Below are positions 35,879-45,264 of a stretch of DNA of 64,000 bases, piece by piece; positions within the stretch are counted from its first letter, which is position 1, and every line of letters begins with the position of its first letter. Below the pieces are notes generated by a model that was not told the DNA's origin, did not search any database, and was given only the letters and a program-made list of their open reading frames with translations. The DNA comes from Bacillota bacterium (lineage in GTDB: Bacteria > Bacillota > Clostridia > Acetivibrionales > JAMNXU01). Location of the stretch: the NCBI GenBank assembly GCA_023623175.1, contig JAMNXU010000019.1, forward strand, positions 1-64,000, given 5' to 3'. A program made the position numbers and the translations under genes.

Positions 35879-37006
35879 GTGAACAGGCGGTTTGAGTACA
35901 TCCACAGTTTCATAGATTCAGCCGGAGGTTATGACGGCTGGGGAGCGGCCCTGGCCGCGGACTTCGACGGGGACGGAAGGCCTGAATATGTTACGGGCGG
36001 CAAGGGCGGCGGTTTTTATCACCTTTATGATTACATGCCCAATTCCGCTTCGTGGAGAAAGATAGTAATAACCAATTCCTTCAGTCCCAACGTGGGAGCC
36101 GCTGCCGTTGACGTGGACGGGGACGGAAGGCCTGAACTGGTATGCGGAGAATGGGGAGACCGTTTATTCTGGGTAGTGGCAGCTCCCGGCAGGGAGGATT
36201 TCGGGAGCTGCCATGCTGTTTACAAAGGCCTTGACGATCCCCACGACGTACTGGCCGGCGATATAGACGGAGACGGCGCTGATGAGGTAATTGTGAGGGA
36301 AAAAAACGGCCGTCTCATGTATTTCAGGATTCCCCCGGATCCTGCCGGACCGTGGCATCCTGTTATCATAGACAGCGGGCTCGAAGGTGACGGAACGGCG
36401 GTGGCATGCTTAAGCGGCAGAAAGGGACTTGACATTGTTACAAACCGGGGCTGGTACGAAAACGTAAACGGCGACGGCACCCGGTGGAAGAAACATCCGC
36501 TGGTACCGGAGCATATTGACTGGCATCCTGAATCAAGACTGGTCCCCGCAGACATTGACGGGGACGGAAAGGTCGAGATAGTTATCAGCGAGTCCGAGAT
36601 ATCCAATGCAAGGCTCGCGGTTTTAAAGCAACAGGCTCCCGGAAGCCCGTGGAAAGAGGAAATACTTATTGAAGCCAACGAGGATTTCAGGGCGCTGCAC
36701 AGCCTTCAAGTCGTCGATCTTGACAATGACGGGAAGCCGGAAATATTTACCGCGGAAATGGAAAATGGCAAAACTGACGGTGTTGTAAAGAAACCCAGGT
36801 GGCTGTGCCTTTCCCGCAGTGATGGCGGCGAATGGGAAAGGCATGTGATACTCGATATTAATCTCGGAACTCACACTGCCGTTGCCGCTGACTATGACGG
36901 CGACGGCATTCCCGAAATAGTGGGGAAGGTGTGGCGGGCCAACAGGATTAACGGGAATAATGGAAGAAATCACGTGGACTGGGTGAAACCGTTGTTTATT
37001 AAATGA
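35879..37006 (+). CDS. Leaderless seven-bladed FG-GAP/VCBS beta-propeller protein (375 aa)
   Basis: Seven repeats of about 50 residues. Six contain the calcium-binding motif DxDxDGxxE (around residues 28, 78, 128, 225, 279 and 338, for example DFDGDGRPEYV and DIDGDGKVEIV). The blade near 176 has lost it. Such propellers are normally secreted carbohydrate-binding or lyase domains, but no signal peptide is present. A GTG start at 35879 with GGGAG upstream is used. The maturase gene starts 24 bp downstream, so the two are probably cotranscribed. Function is unknown; related propeller folds occur in rhamnogalacturonan lyases, which would suit the YetA-like genes in this window. Confidence 0.75.
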   Translation: MNRRFEYIHSFIDSAGGYDGWGAALAADFDGDGRPEYVTGGKGGGFYHLYDYMPNSASWRKIVITNSFSPNVGAAAVDVDGDGRPELVCGEWGDRLFWVVAAPGREDFGSCHAVYKGLDDPHDVLAGDIDGDGADEVIVREKNGRLMYFRIPPDPAGPWHPVIIDSGLEGDGTAVACLSGRKGLDIVTNRGWYENVNGDGTRWKKHPLVPEHIDWHPESRLVPADIDGDGKVEIVISESEISNARLAVLKQQAPGSPWKEEILIEANEDFRALHSLQVVDLDNDGKPEIFTAEMENGKTDGVVKKPRWLCLSRSDGGEWERHVILDINLGTHTAVAADYDGDGIPEIVGKVWRANRINGNNGRNHVDWVKPLFIK

Positions 37007-37030
37007 AATTTTTACAAAGGTGGTTTTCGG

Positions 37031-38164
37031 ATGCCTCCTCTTAGCATGCTGATTAAACCGGCATCGAGCAACTGCAATCTTCGGTGCAAATACTGTTTTT
37101 ACCACTCCATAGCCGAGAAGAGAATGACGGAATCCTATGGCATGATGAGCGTGGAATTGCTTGAGACCATAGTGAAAAAGGCTTTGGAATTCGCGGACTA
37201 TTACTGCACTTTCGCGTTCCAGGGCGGAGAACCCACGCTTGCAGGACTGGATTTTTTCAAAAAGCTTGTCGAGTTTGAAAAGAAGTATAATGTAAAAAAT
37301 GTAACTATAAACAACGCGATTCAGACCAACGGCATGGTCATTGACGACGAATGGTCAAAGTTTCTGGCAGAGAACAACTTCCTTGTCGGGATATCCCTTG
37401 ACGGTCCGAAGGACATTCATGACCTGATGCGTTATGACGCCCGGGGAGAGGGGACCTATAACAGGGTAATGAACACGATCAGCCTGTTTAACCGGCACGG
37501 AGTCGAGTACAATATCCTGTTTGTCGTAAATTCCTATGTGGCGCGCCATGCCGGCAAGATATACAATTTCTTCAAAAAGAACAATTTTACCTATCTCCAG
37601 TTTATTCCATGCCTTGACCCGCTGGACGAGGAACCGGGCAATTATGAACACTCCCTTACTCCGGAACGGTTCACTGTGTTTCTTAAAACCCTTTTTGACC
37701 TGTGGTACGAGGACGTTAAAAAAGGTAATGTGAAAAGCATTCGCTATTTTGACAATCTTGTGGGCATGCTTATGGGGTACAGGCCTGAAGTGTGCGGCAT
37801 GTCCGGCGTGTGCAACTGCCAGTTTGTCGTTGAAGCTGACGGAGGCGTCTATCCCTGTGATTTTTATGTGATCGACGAATGGTACCTGGGAAACATAGCG
37901 GAAAAATCCTTTGACGAGCTGAAATTCGGGGAAACGGGCAAAAGGTTCGTGGAAACGTCGCTGCACATGGATGACGAGTGCAGGAAATGCCGGTGGCTGA
38001 ACCTTTGCCGCGGTGGATGCAGAAGATCAAGGGAGCCGTTTGTGGATGGAAAGCCCGTGCTGAATTATTTCTGCAGTTCTTACAGGGAATTTTTTGATTA
38101 TTCATTCCCGCGCCTTCGGGAACTGGCGCTCATGTTTTCCGGAAGGCAGGCACAGGGCAGGTAA
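37031..38164 (+). CDS. Anaerobic sulfatase-maturating enzyme (anSME, radical SAM)
   Basis: Radical-SAM SPASM-domain enzyme that oxidises the active-site Cys or Ser of sulfatases to formylglycine without oxygen. It begins MPPLSMLIKPASSNC, closely matching the C. perfringens anSME start. The SAM cluster motif is C15-NLR-C19-KY-C22, followed by FQGGEPTLAG. The SPASM domain supplies further cluster Cys residues (CGMSGVCNC, YPCDFYV, CRKCRWLNLCRGGC). Length 377 aa is normal. AAAGGTGG lies upstream of the ATG. Its clients are presumably the four Cys-type sulfatases in this window. Its stop is 4 bp from the end of the convergent M23-like gene. Confidence 0.93.
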   Translation: MPPLSMLIKPASSNCNLRCKYCFYHSIAEKRMTESYGMMSVELLETIVKKALEFADYYCTFAFQGGEPTLAGLDFFKKLVEFEKKYNVKNVTINNAIQTNGMVIDDEWSKFLAENNFLVGISLDGPKDIHDLMRYDARGEGTYNRVMNTISLFNRHGVEYNILFVVNSYVARHAGKIYNFFKKNNFTYLQFIPCLDPLDEEPGNYEHSLTPERFTVFLKTLFDLWYEDVKKGNVKSIRYFDNLVGMLMGYRPEVCGMSGVCNCQFVVEADGGVYPCDFYVIDEWYLGNIAEKSFDELKFGETGKRFVETSLHMDDECRKCRWLNLCRGGCRRSREPFVDGKPVLNYFCSSYREFFDYSFPRLRELALMFSGRQAQGR

Positions 38165-38168
38165 TGTG

Positions 38169-39095
38169 CTATGTGTCCCGGTACATTTGCCAGAACAGGA
38201 TCCAGGGGTCTAGGAAATAACCCTGGCCTTCCTCTTCAATGCGGAATGCAAAATGGCTGTGATTTACAACTCCTACATAAACCCCGGCTGTTTTGGCATA
38301 ATGTTGTCCTTTTTTCAACGGAGTGTGTTCAGGAACGATAAGTTCAGTGATATGATGGGACTGGATTATCCACACTGACCCGTCATCCCACTTGCGTACG
38401 CCTCTCCAGCGGTTGTTGTTATGACCCATTGCAAGGCTGTTGAAATAATATTGGTCGTCAATGTCGAAGGGGGCCCACAGGGGGGTTCCGTCGGGATGGT
38501 TAATGTCGAGGCCTTCGTGGGCGAGCATTCCGTCATAGGTTCCCATCCAGCAGTCTTCACCGCGGTAACAGTTTTCTATTTTCAGTCCGCCTTCGGGCAA
38601 AGGACACCACGGGTGCAGTTTTTCGGGACAAATACCCAGTGTGGCGTCCTGGATCGCAAATCTCGCGTCTTTTAAAGGACAGCACTTTATGCTTCCGGGT
38701 TGATCCCTTTTGACGAGGATGCCGTTTGACACGGTGTATTGCGATTTTTCCAGCAGTATGCCCCCCTTGTCTTTAAATATGCCCGATATTGCGTCAAACC
38801 AGATTCTTGCTCCTTCAATTTCCCAGGGCTCGTAAAAGCTTCGTTGCGTCGGTATTTCCCTCTCGAGGCAATATTTTTTATTGTTTATATCCAGTTCACA
38901 GAAAAAACGGTAAACTGTTTTGGCTCCCCTCTTCGGAAGGTCAAAGCCATCGAGGTCGGTTTTTACAACCTCGAACCAGGTTCTTAACAGCCGTATGGAA
39001 ACGGTTTTTCCATTGAGCAGTACAAACTTCAATTCATCGCCGCAGTTAAGCTCGAACGGCGTCAGAGTGCTTTTTGCCCTGCGTTCAGTAATCAT
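38169..39095 (-). CDS. Leaderless M23-like metallopeptidase-fold protein (308 aa)
   Basis: The C-terminal half carries all the hallmarks of an M23/LytM zinc site: AHEGLDI (H-x-x-x-D), a further His in QSHHI, and HSHFAF (H-x-H). The N-terminal half (about 1-150) is beta-rich and not recognised. M23 enzymes usually cut peptidoglycan cross-links or act as secreted lysins. Here there is no signal peptide, and the neighbours are glycan-degradation genes, so a carbohydrate-related or regulatory role is possible. AAAGGAG places the start at ATG 39095 (MITERRAKS); a TTG at 39119 is less likely. Confidence 0.65.
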   Translation of the reverse strand: MITERRAKSTLTPFELNCGDELKFVLLNGKTVSIRLLRTWFEVVKTDLDGFDLPKRGAKTVYRFFCELDINNKKYCLEREIPTQRSFYEPWEIEGARIWFDAISGIFKDKGGILLEKSQYTVSNGILVKRDQPGSIKCCPLKDARFAIQDATLGICPEKLHPWCPLPEGGLKIENCYRGEDCWMGTYDGMLAHEGLDINHPDGTPLWAPFDIDDQYYFNSLAMGHNNNRWRGVRKWDDGSVWIIQSHHITELIVPEHTPLKKGQHYAKTAGVYVGVVNHSHFAFRIEEEGQGYFLDPWILFWQMYRDT

Positions 39096-39289
39096 TCCGT
39101 ATTGCTCCTTTTGTTTCAAGTATTTTGCTTTTCATATACTTTACACACATTTAATATTTTGCGACAAACCATGGCAAGTGCCAAAGAATCATTCCAATTC
39201 CGGGTTGCCTGTCAGAATGCTTCAGCCATGGATGAGAAATCTTCATATTTTCATCATACATGTATCATATATCAATCATCTATCATACA

Positions 39290-40774
39290 TCAGTCATCAT
39301 ATTTCTTTACTTTTCGGACGGCAAATTCACCGGGATATTTACGCTTGAGTATTTCCACGTATTGTCCTCTTCCGGTTTTTTCAAGCCTTTCGCAGTATCC
39401 CGGCAACTCGCCTTTCGGATGGAACGGTCCGCCTTCCTTCATGACGGTCCACAGCGGGTCAACATCGTATCTCATTGTTTTCATCATCTGGTCATGCCAT
39501 TCGAGATAACGGTACACGGCTTCTTTGCATATGTCTTTACGGGTTTGCACAAGGTTGTTCTGTTCATGAGGATCTTCTTCTATGTTGAACAGCATTTCGT
39601 CGGGGAACAGGTTGTAGCCGCAGTGATAGGTGCGGATGTAAAGCCACGGGCCGAATCTCACGCTTCTCTGGCAGACATGGGCGCACTGGCTGAGTACAAG
39701 GTATTCCCTTCCGCATTCCTCGCCGAACAGCGCCGGGGCAAAGCTCTGGCCGTCCCAGCTTTGTTTCTTTTCCCTGTTGAACAGCTCTGCCAGCGTGGGT
39801 GCGAGGTCGAGATTGTAGTGAAGGCCTTTGTCAACATGACCGGCCTTGCATCCGGGCCATTTGATTATCATGGGAATGCGGCATGTAATGTGGTCGGCTG
39901 TTCCGTGTTCCCCGTAAAGTCCAAGTTCTCCCTGGTTTTCGCCGTGATCGGCGCTTATGATTATAGCCAGGTCGTCGGCGACGCCTTCCTCCTCGAGGGC
40001 CTGCATGATAAGGCCTATATGGTGATCCATGTAACGTATTCCGCAGTCATAGCCATCTATCATTTTACGCAGGTCATCCATGTTGAGGATCTTGCCCGGC
40101 TGTCTTGTTATGCCGGGAGGCATAACGTCGTCAAACATGTTCGTTTCCCACGGTCCATGGGGAGCAGGCCTGGAAAGCTGCTGCTCGAGTATTTCCGGCG
40201 TAATCCAGCCAGGGATTGGGTCGTTCTCAAACGGGTTGCCGAATTCTTCAGGTGCCCTGTAGGGAGTATGGGCGTCCCAGTAGTTTACATGCAGGAACCA
40301 GTTGTCTTCCTTTGCATTGGCCCTTATCCATTTAAGCACCGTGGGAGTGATTTCCTCGGCCGATTCATGGCCCACCCTTCCGGTGTTGTACATTTCACTG
40401 AATCCCGCATAGAAGTGCCACGCCGAGTGTCTTTCCGCAAACGGGCTGATCGAAACGGTCCTGAAACCGACCTGGCGCAGGAATCCCGGCAGGCTTTCGC
40501 TTCGCAATATATCATTAAAGCCCCTCGGTTCGCCCTCGATTCTCAAATCCGCGTTGGTGCCGCCATGGTTTACGACGCCTGTGTGTATGCCAAATCTCCC
40601 GGTCATGAGAGCCGTTCTTGACGGAAGGCACGGCGCGTCGGAACAGTAATAGTTCTCGAATCGGACGCCCTGGGCGGCTATTTTATCAATATTCGGGGAT
40701 GTGTTCCTGTGGTATCCGTAACATCCCAGGTGGTCAGGCCTGAGGGTGTCAAGATCAAGGAAAAGGATTCTCAA
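39290..40774 (-). CDS. S1-family sulfatase, Cys type (494 aa)
   Basis: Sulfatase with formylglycine motif APCLPSRTALMTGRFG (Cys49, C-x-P-x-R). The metal site is seen at the N-terminus (LDLDTLRPDHLGCYG) and at SADHGENQGELG. It starts with TTG at 40774 (MRILFLDLD), AAAGGATG upstream, and has no signal peptide. It probably removes sulfate from sugars, as do its relatives, after activation by the anaerobic maturase. The gene lies just upstream of the M23-like gene on the same strand and may be coexpressed. A long open frame on the opposite strand is only its shadow. Confidence 0.88.
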   Translation of the reverse strand: MRILFLDLDTLRPDHLGCYGYHRNTSPNIDKIAAQGVRFENYYCSDAPCLPSRTALMTGRFGIHTGVVNHGGTNADLRIEGEPRGFNDILRSESLPGFLRQVGFRTVSISPFAERHSAWHFYAGFSEMYNTGRVGHESAEEITPTVLKWIRANAKEDNWFLHVNYWDAHTPYRAPEEFGNPFENDPIPGWITPEILEQQLSRPAPHGPWETNMFDDVMPPGITRQPGKILNMDDLRKMIDGYDCGIRYMDHHIGLIMQALEEEGVADDLAIIISADHGENQGELGLYGEHGTADHITCRIPMIIKWPGCKAGHVDKGLHYNLDLAPTLAELFNREKKQSWDGQSFAPALFGEECGREYLVLSQCAHVCQRSVRFGPWLYIRTYHCGYNLFPDEMLFNIEEDPHEQNNLVQTRKDICKEAVYRYLEWHDQMMKTMRYDVDPLWTVMKEGGPFHPKGELPGYCERLEKTGRGQYVEILKRKYPGEFAVRKVKKYDD

Positions 40775-40880
40775 GAGGTATCATCCTTTCTTTGTTTAGG
40801 TTTGCTGGCAAAATACCATTGTTTTTTTCAATCAGCGCGCTGATATAATTCAAACAAAAAGGTTTTGTTGAATGTTTGGC

Positions 40881-40953
40881 TGCGGGAGAACGATTTGAAC
40901 CCTCACAGGCCGATTCGAAACCAGCAGCGCTAACTGCACAAACTTGCTAGGCA
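40881..40953 (-). other. tRNA-like 3' remnant
   Basis: On the minus strand, GTGAGGGTTCAAATC followed by CTCCCGCA resembles the T-arm and acceptor 3' end of a long-variable-arm tRNA (Leu or Ser). No matching 5' acceptor half (GCGGGAG) is upstream, and the stems pair poorly. It is probably a decayed tRNA or a recombination scar, not a functional tRNA. Confidence 0.3.
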
Positions 40954-41050
40954 TTTTCCAAATGAGTTCCGTAGCCTTGGCTGTTCAGTTTATTTTATCA
41001 GGTTTTCATCATGCTGTGTATAGGTGACTGCATTTTAACAATCTGCAGCA

Positions 41051-42529
41051 TCATGTGTTTGCATATTTTTCAAGCCCGAGCCTTATAAACTGCTCGGGAG
41101 GGCAGTCATTTTCCTTCATAAGTTTTACCATGAGCCTGATCATTCGCTCTTCCGCGTAGGAATCGTTTATCGGTCGCAGCTGTTCCGGGTCGCTCCTGAG
41201 ATCAAACAGCATGGTGCCGAATTTGAACGCCCTCGAGAAACTTCCCTCCGAAGGGGTTTTCAAAACCCTGCAGCCCTTGGTGAAGCTGAAGGGACCTGCA
41301 AGCTCGGCATTTTTTAGCTCTTTGACGCTGAACATCCTGCTCATGTGGGTCGGCATCAGCGTGTAGTTGTACAGCGGCTGGTTTTCTGCGGTAACAGGAG
41401 CCCTCATATATACATAGCGCCCGTCGGTGCAGTTCACATGACCGCCGTGTATTCCGAAAAGAGCCGCTTCCCTGACGGGGCGGTTGTGGGCGATGGTATC
41501 CCTCAGAGGCTTGCCCTGCATGTCATCGGGAATTTTTACACCGAAAAACTCCAGCAGCGTGGGAGCAAGATCGATTGTCTGGACGAGCGCGTCGCATCTT
41601 TCGCCTTTTCGGCCGCAGCGGGGGTCCCATATAAACAGCGGGGTATGGGCCACTTCGTTGTAGAACGGGCAGTGACATTTGGCCCAGTGGTCGTGTTCTC
41701 CCAGGAGAAAGCCGTGGTCCGTGTTGACGATGAGCATGGTATCCTTCCAAAGGTCGTACTTGTCCATGATATCGAGCAGTTTACCCAGGTATTCGTCGCA
41801 CATGCTCAGAAGCGCGGCATACTCGTACCTGCAGTGTTCGACCTCTTCGGGCGTTTCCTGCACCTCCTTGTACGGGGGCCAGTCGAAATGCCTTCCGTTG
41901 TAATCGTGGGGATAGAAGTCCTTGTATTTTTGCTGCGTGAAAAACGGTTCGTGGGGATCGAAGGTTTCTATGTGCAGGAACCAGTTGTCTTCATCCTTGT
42001 TGGTTTCAATAAATTCGAGGCCTTTTGAAAAGGTTGCCGCCTGGGGCTGCAGTTCCTCGCTGTCCATATATTTGCGGTTAATCCAGTCCTGCCTCCACAG
42101 CGCTCCGTCCCTCGGGGCTACGCAGTCGGGAATATCGGGATCCTTGACATGCCCTTTCCACGGGTCGCCTTCCTGGCCCCTTGAAATTTCCCACGTGTTA
42201 TAACGCGTGTGGTATGTGCACCCTCCGTCTTCCCAGTAATGGTAATGGTCGCTTACGAGATGGGTATAAATACCGTTATTCTTCAGCAATTCGGGCATGG
42301 AGTCGTCAAAGGGCTCCAGCGGTCCCCAGCTCCTGTGAAGGAAATTGTACCTTCCCGTGTGAAGTTCCCTTCTTGCGGGCATGCATGGCATACTGCCGAC
42401 ATAGCTGTTGTCGAACACCACTGTTTTTTCGGCCAGCCGCCTGAAATTGGGCGCATGTGTCCAATCGCAGCCGTAAGGGGGCAACATTCTCCGATTCAAT
42501 GAATCAAACATCACCATTACAGCCTTCAC
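41051..42529 (-). CDS. S1-family sulfatase, Cys type (492 aa)
   Basis: Formylglycine motif MPCMPARRELHTGR (Cys49). Further sulfatase motifs are VMFDSLNRRMLPPYG at the N-terminus and VNTDHGFLLGEHDHW. GTG 42529 is chosen as start because GGGAGG lies just upstream (42540-42545), overlapping the preceding stop; longer in-frame starts would run into the upstream gene. There is no signal peptide. It is the second gene of a two-sulfatase operon, 14 bp after the previous stop. The ARREL sequence differs from the usual ARAS/SRTA after the Cys, suggesting a different subfamily and substrate from its neighbours. Confidence 0.88.
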   Translation of the reverse strand: MKAVMVMFDSLNRRMLPPYGCDWTHAPNFRRLAEKTVVFDNSYVGSMPCMPARRELHTGRYNFLHRSWGPLEPFDDSMPELLKNNGIYTHLVSDHYHYWEDGGCTYHTRYNTWEISRGQEGDPWKGHVKDPDIPDCVAPRDGALWRQDWINRKYMDSEELQPQAATFSKGLEFIETNKDEDNWFLHIETFDPHEPFFTQQKYKDFYPHDYNGRHFDWPPYKEVQETPEEVEHCRYEYAALLSMCDEYLGKLLDIMDKYDLWKDTMLIVNTDHGFLLGEHDHWAKCHCPFYNEVAHTPLFIWDPRCGRKGERCDALVQTIDLAPTLLEFFGVKIPDDMQGKPLRDTIAHNRPVREAALFGIHGGHVNCTDGRYVYMRAPVTAENQPLYNYTLMPTHMSRMFSVKELKNAELAGPFSFTKGCRVLKTPSEGSFSRAFKFGTMLFDLRSDPEQLRPINDSYAEERMIRLMVKLMKENDCPPEQFIRLGLEKYANT

Positions 42530-42543
42530 AAGGAAACACCTCC

Positions 42544-43860
42544 CTAGTTTCCGATCCCTGACCTGAAAGCCCCCGGAGCCTGCACGGCATTGGGGAAAAG
42601 CCATTTTGCCGCTTCTTCATGGTTTATGAAATGAAGGACGAGTTTTTTGAGCATTTCCTCGCGAACATCGCGATATCCAGGGCCATTGCACAAACTGGTT
42701 GTTTCCTGCGGGTCGTTTTTCATATCATAGAGTTCGCAGTAACCGTCTTTATACAAAACGAACTTGTATTGACTGTCCCTTATCATTTTCCAGTCAGGCA
42801 TTTCTGAAAACGCATATTCCCTGTGAACTGCCGTTTCATTCAAAACAAGGGGTATCAAGGACCGGGCCGGAATATGGTTCGGTTTTTCCACGCACGCATA
42901 CTCAAGAATTGTTGCCGTAATGTCTATTTGCTCGGTTATCTGGTCCATGACCCTTCCACCCTTAAATATTTCGGAATCCCGAATAATACACGGTACCCTG
43001 ACGGAGCCTTCATAGGGAAGGGTTTTGCCGTACAGCCGTCTTTCGCCGATCATATCGCCGTGATCGGAAACAAAAATCAATAGGGTGTTGTCATAAAGCC
43101 CGAGTTTTTTAAGCTTGTCAACAATCATACCGACACAGTCGTCCACGAGCGTGATCATGCCGTAGTAAAAGGCCGTGGCTTCCCTCAATTCCTTTTCAGT
43201 TATTTTTGCCTGCCTCGAATATTTTCCGGCGAGCATCGGGGGAATGTCCGCGATCTGTAGCTTTTCAGGTATATCTATTGTTTCGGGGTCATACATGCTT
43301 GCATAGGGCTCGGGCAGCGCAAAGGGGTTGTGAGGGGCAAGCAGGCCCAAATGCAGGCAGAAAGGCTGCCGGAGGCTCAGGTCTTCAAGAAATTCGCATG
43401 CGGTTTCCGTCGCCCTTATGTCCATCGAGGAATTTGTGCGCTCAAGGATCCTGTCGCTGTAAAAATCCGAAATGCCGTAAAAAGGATATTTTTCCGTGTT
43501 GAATTCAAAAGAATCCCTGATGGGGACAGGAACCACCGTATACCCGTTGTCTATGTGATGAGTCCTCCCGACGGCGACGGTGACATACCCGTTCTTTTTA
43601 AGATCGGCGGCAAAAGAATATGAGCATTCAGGCAATAGCTGCGTGTTGTCATTTACCCTGTGCTGAAAAACGTATTTTCCGCTCAGCATGCTGGCGCGTG
43701 CAGGCACGCAGACAGGGGACTGGCAGTACATATTTGTGAAACAGATGCCCTCCCGGGCAAGCCTGTCAAGATTGGGGGTTTTGACACCTTTCCTGCCAAG
43801 GAAATGAAGAGCGTCGTGCCTCATTTGATCGACCATTATCAGTACGATGTTCCTTTTCAT
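42544..43860 (-). CDS. S1-family sulfatase, Cys type (438 aa)
   Basis: First gene of a two-sulfatase operon. Formylglycine motif PVCVPARASMLSGKY (Cys51). Metal residues appear at VDQMRHDALHF and VSDHGDMIGERRLYGK. GAGGTG places the start at ATG 43860 (MKRNIVLIMVDQ), with no signal peptide. It is among the shorter sulfatases. Like the other three it is Cys-type, matching the anaerobic maturase about 6 kb away. Substrate unknown; S1 members act on sulfated sugars, and four different ones suggest a polymer sulfated at several positions. Confidence 0.88.
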   Translation of the reverse strand: MKRNIVLIMVDQMRHDALHFLGRKGVKTPNLDRLAREGICFTNMYCQSPVCVPARASMLSGKYVFQHRVNDNTQLLPECSYSFAADLKKNGYVTVAVGRTHHIDNGYTVVPVPIRDSFEFNTEKYPFYGISDFYSDRILERTNSSMDIRATETACEFLEDLSLRQPFCLHLGLLAPHNPFALPEPYASMYDPETIDIPEKLQIADIPPMLAGKYSRQAKITEKELREATAFYYGMITLVDDCVGMIVDKLKKLGLYDNTLLIFVSDHGDMIGERRLYGKTLPYEGSVRVPCIIRDSEIFKGGRVMDQITEQIDITATILEYACVEKPNHIPARSLIPLVLNETAVHREYAFSEMPDWKMIRDSQYKFVLYKDGYCELYDMKNDPQETTSLCNGPGYRDVREEMLKKLVLHFINHEEAAKWLFPNAVQAPGAFRSGIGN

Positions 43861-44241
43861 TGGCCGCACCTCGGAAAACAAACGGACAAGTTTTCATGTT
43901 AAATTACTAAACTAATTATACTATATATTTGCTTTTTAACATTAACCTATCTTTTGCGCTTTTTACCATGTTGCGCTTTTAAGGAAAAACAGGAAAATGG
44001 CAAACCTCAAACACAAGCTCAGCAGTGTGGGGATTATATGTTAATTTGGCGGTATGATTTGTATGCTGATACAGCGGTATAAATTATATGGCGGGTCAGT
44101 TTTTTGCAACGGTATTAAACTAAAAAATAAAATGTGCGAAACGAATGTTTATAAAGTCGTGGAACAAGAACTGCAAATACTTTATAATCAAAAATATTAG
44201 TAAACATAAATTGACCGGTTTATTGCGGGAGGGTATGCGAA
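43861..44241. other. Divergent regulatory region
   Basis: About 380 bp, AT-rich, between the leftward sulfatase operon and the rightward beta-helix gene. Partly repeated GCGGTAT-like sequence appears around 44050-44100. No gene is seen. GGGAGGG (44226-44232) is the ribosome binding site of the next gene. Confidence 0.35.
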
Positions 44242-45231
44242 ATGATACTGACGGTTGGAAAAAATGGAATGTTTGCCACGCCGCAGCAGGCGTATTTGTC
44301 GGCAAAGCCCGGCGATATCATCGAGATTGACGCGTCCACCGTTTATTTCGGCGAGGACGCAAAGATGTTCATAAGCGGCGTCGACAATGTAACGTTCCGC
44401 GGAGTCAACGGAAGGGCAAAAATGGAGGTGGATGCCAAAACTCCGCTGGTTTACGGAAAGGCCATCTGGGTGATAAACGCGTCGGACATCGTTATCGAAA
44501 ACATTGAGTTTACGGGTGCAACCCTTGACGTGGACAAAAATGGCGCTGGAATAAGGCTGGACCCCGAAGCGGGAGGGCGTCTGCAGATAAGGAACTGTTA
44601 TTTCCACCACAATGACGATGGGATTCTCGGAGGATATAACAAGACTCTTGACCTGCTTATTGAGCACTGCGAGTTTTGTTACAACGGATACGGAGACGGA
44701 TATTCCCATAATATATACATAGGGCAGGCCAAAAGCTTTACGCTTCGCTATTCCTACAGCCATCATGTAAAGGCGGGACATCTCGTAAAATCACGGGCGA
44801 TTGAAAACTATATCCTGTTCAACCGCATTACCCATGAGGACACGGAAGAGAATTTCTGGCGCTATAACAGCAATATAGACCTGCCCCAGGGAGGAAAGGC
44901 TGTAGTAATGGGTAACCTGCTCCACCAGGGACCGAAGAGCCAGCGTTTTATGCTGTCCTTTGCGAAGGAAAATCAGAACAATCCCGGGAAAACCTGCTGC
45001 ATTGTCAACAACGTCTTTATAAACCATGCAAGTGAAGGAGCTTTCCTGCACTGTCCCGTGGAAGGTTACGAAATGTATGCGACAAACAATATTTTTGCGG
45101 GTAAGGCGGCTCTCACTGCCGGCCAGGCCGACTGGAAGACAGAGAATAACATATTTATGGAGGACGCGTCGGTCCTGGCGGATGAAAAGGTGTTCGGCGT
45201 TAGGCTTGAAAGTTCAAGGCTGTTTGACTGA
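44242..45231 (+). CDS. Leaderless right-handed beta-helix (pectate-lyase-like) protein (329 aa)
   Basis: Short beta-strand repeats with stacked Asn and hydrophobic positions characterise a parallel beta-helix: VTFRGVNGRAKMEV, IVIENIEFTGATL, LQIRNCYFHHNDDGILGG, LLIEHCEFCYNGYGDG, CCIVNNVFINH. This fold is shared by pectate lyases, polygalacturonases and some sulfated-glycan lyases. No catalytic signature can be fixed by eye. The start follows GGGAGGG. There is no signal peptide, unlike most family members. It is 33 bp upstream of the RpiB-like gene on the same strand, so the two are probably cotranscribed. A lyase acting on imported oligosaccharide is the working guess. Confidence 0.6.
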   Translation: MILTVGKNGMFATPQQAYLSAKPGDIIEIDASTVYFGEDAKMFISGVDNVTFRGVNGRAKMEVDAKTPLVYGKAIWVINASDIVIENIEFTGATLDVDKNGAGIRLDPEAGGRLQIRNCYFHHNDDGILGGYNKTLDLLIEHCEFCYNGYGDGYSHNIYIGQAKSFTLRYSYSHHVKAGHLVKSRAIENYILFNRITHEDTEENFWRYNSNIDLPQGGKAVVMGNLLHQGPKSQRFMLSFAKENQNNPGKTCCIVNNVFINHASEGAFLHCPVEGYEMYATNNIFAGKAALTAGQADWKTENNIFMEDASVLADEKVFGVRLESSRLFD

Positions 45232-45264
45232 ACTGGCAAATAATTAGTCAAGGCTGGTGATAAT

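Noticed and set aside
39260-40621. A 453-codon open frame on the plus strand opposite a sulfatase
   Set aside because: It is antisense to the 494-aa sulfatase, whose catalytic motif CLPSRTALMTG is unmistakable. The plus-strand product has no recognisable domain or ribosome binding site.
40881-40953. Functional tRNA gene
   Set aside because: No 5' half complementary to the acceptor stem and the arms pair poorly. It was kept only as a possible remnant.
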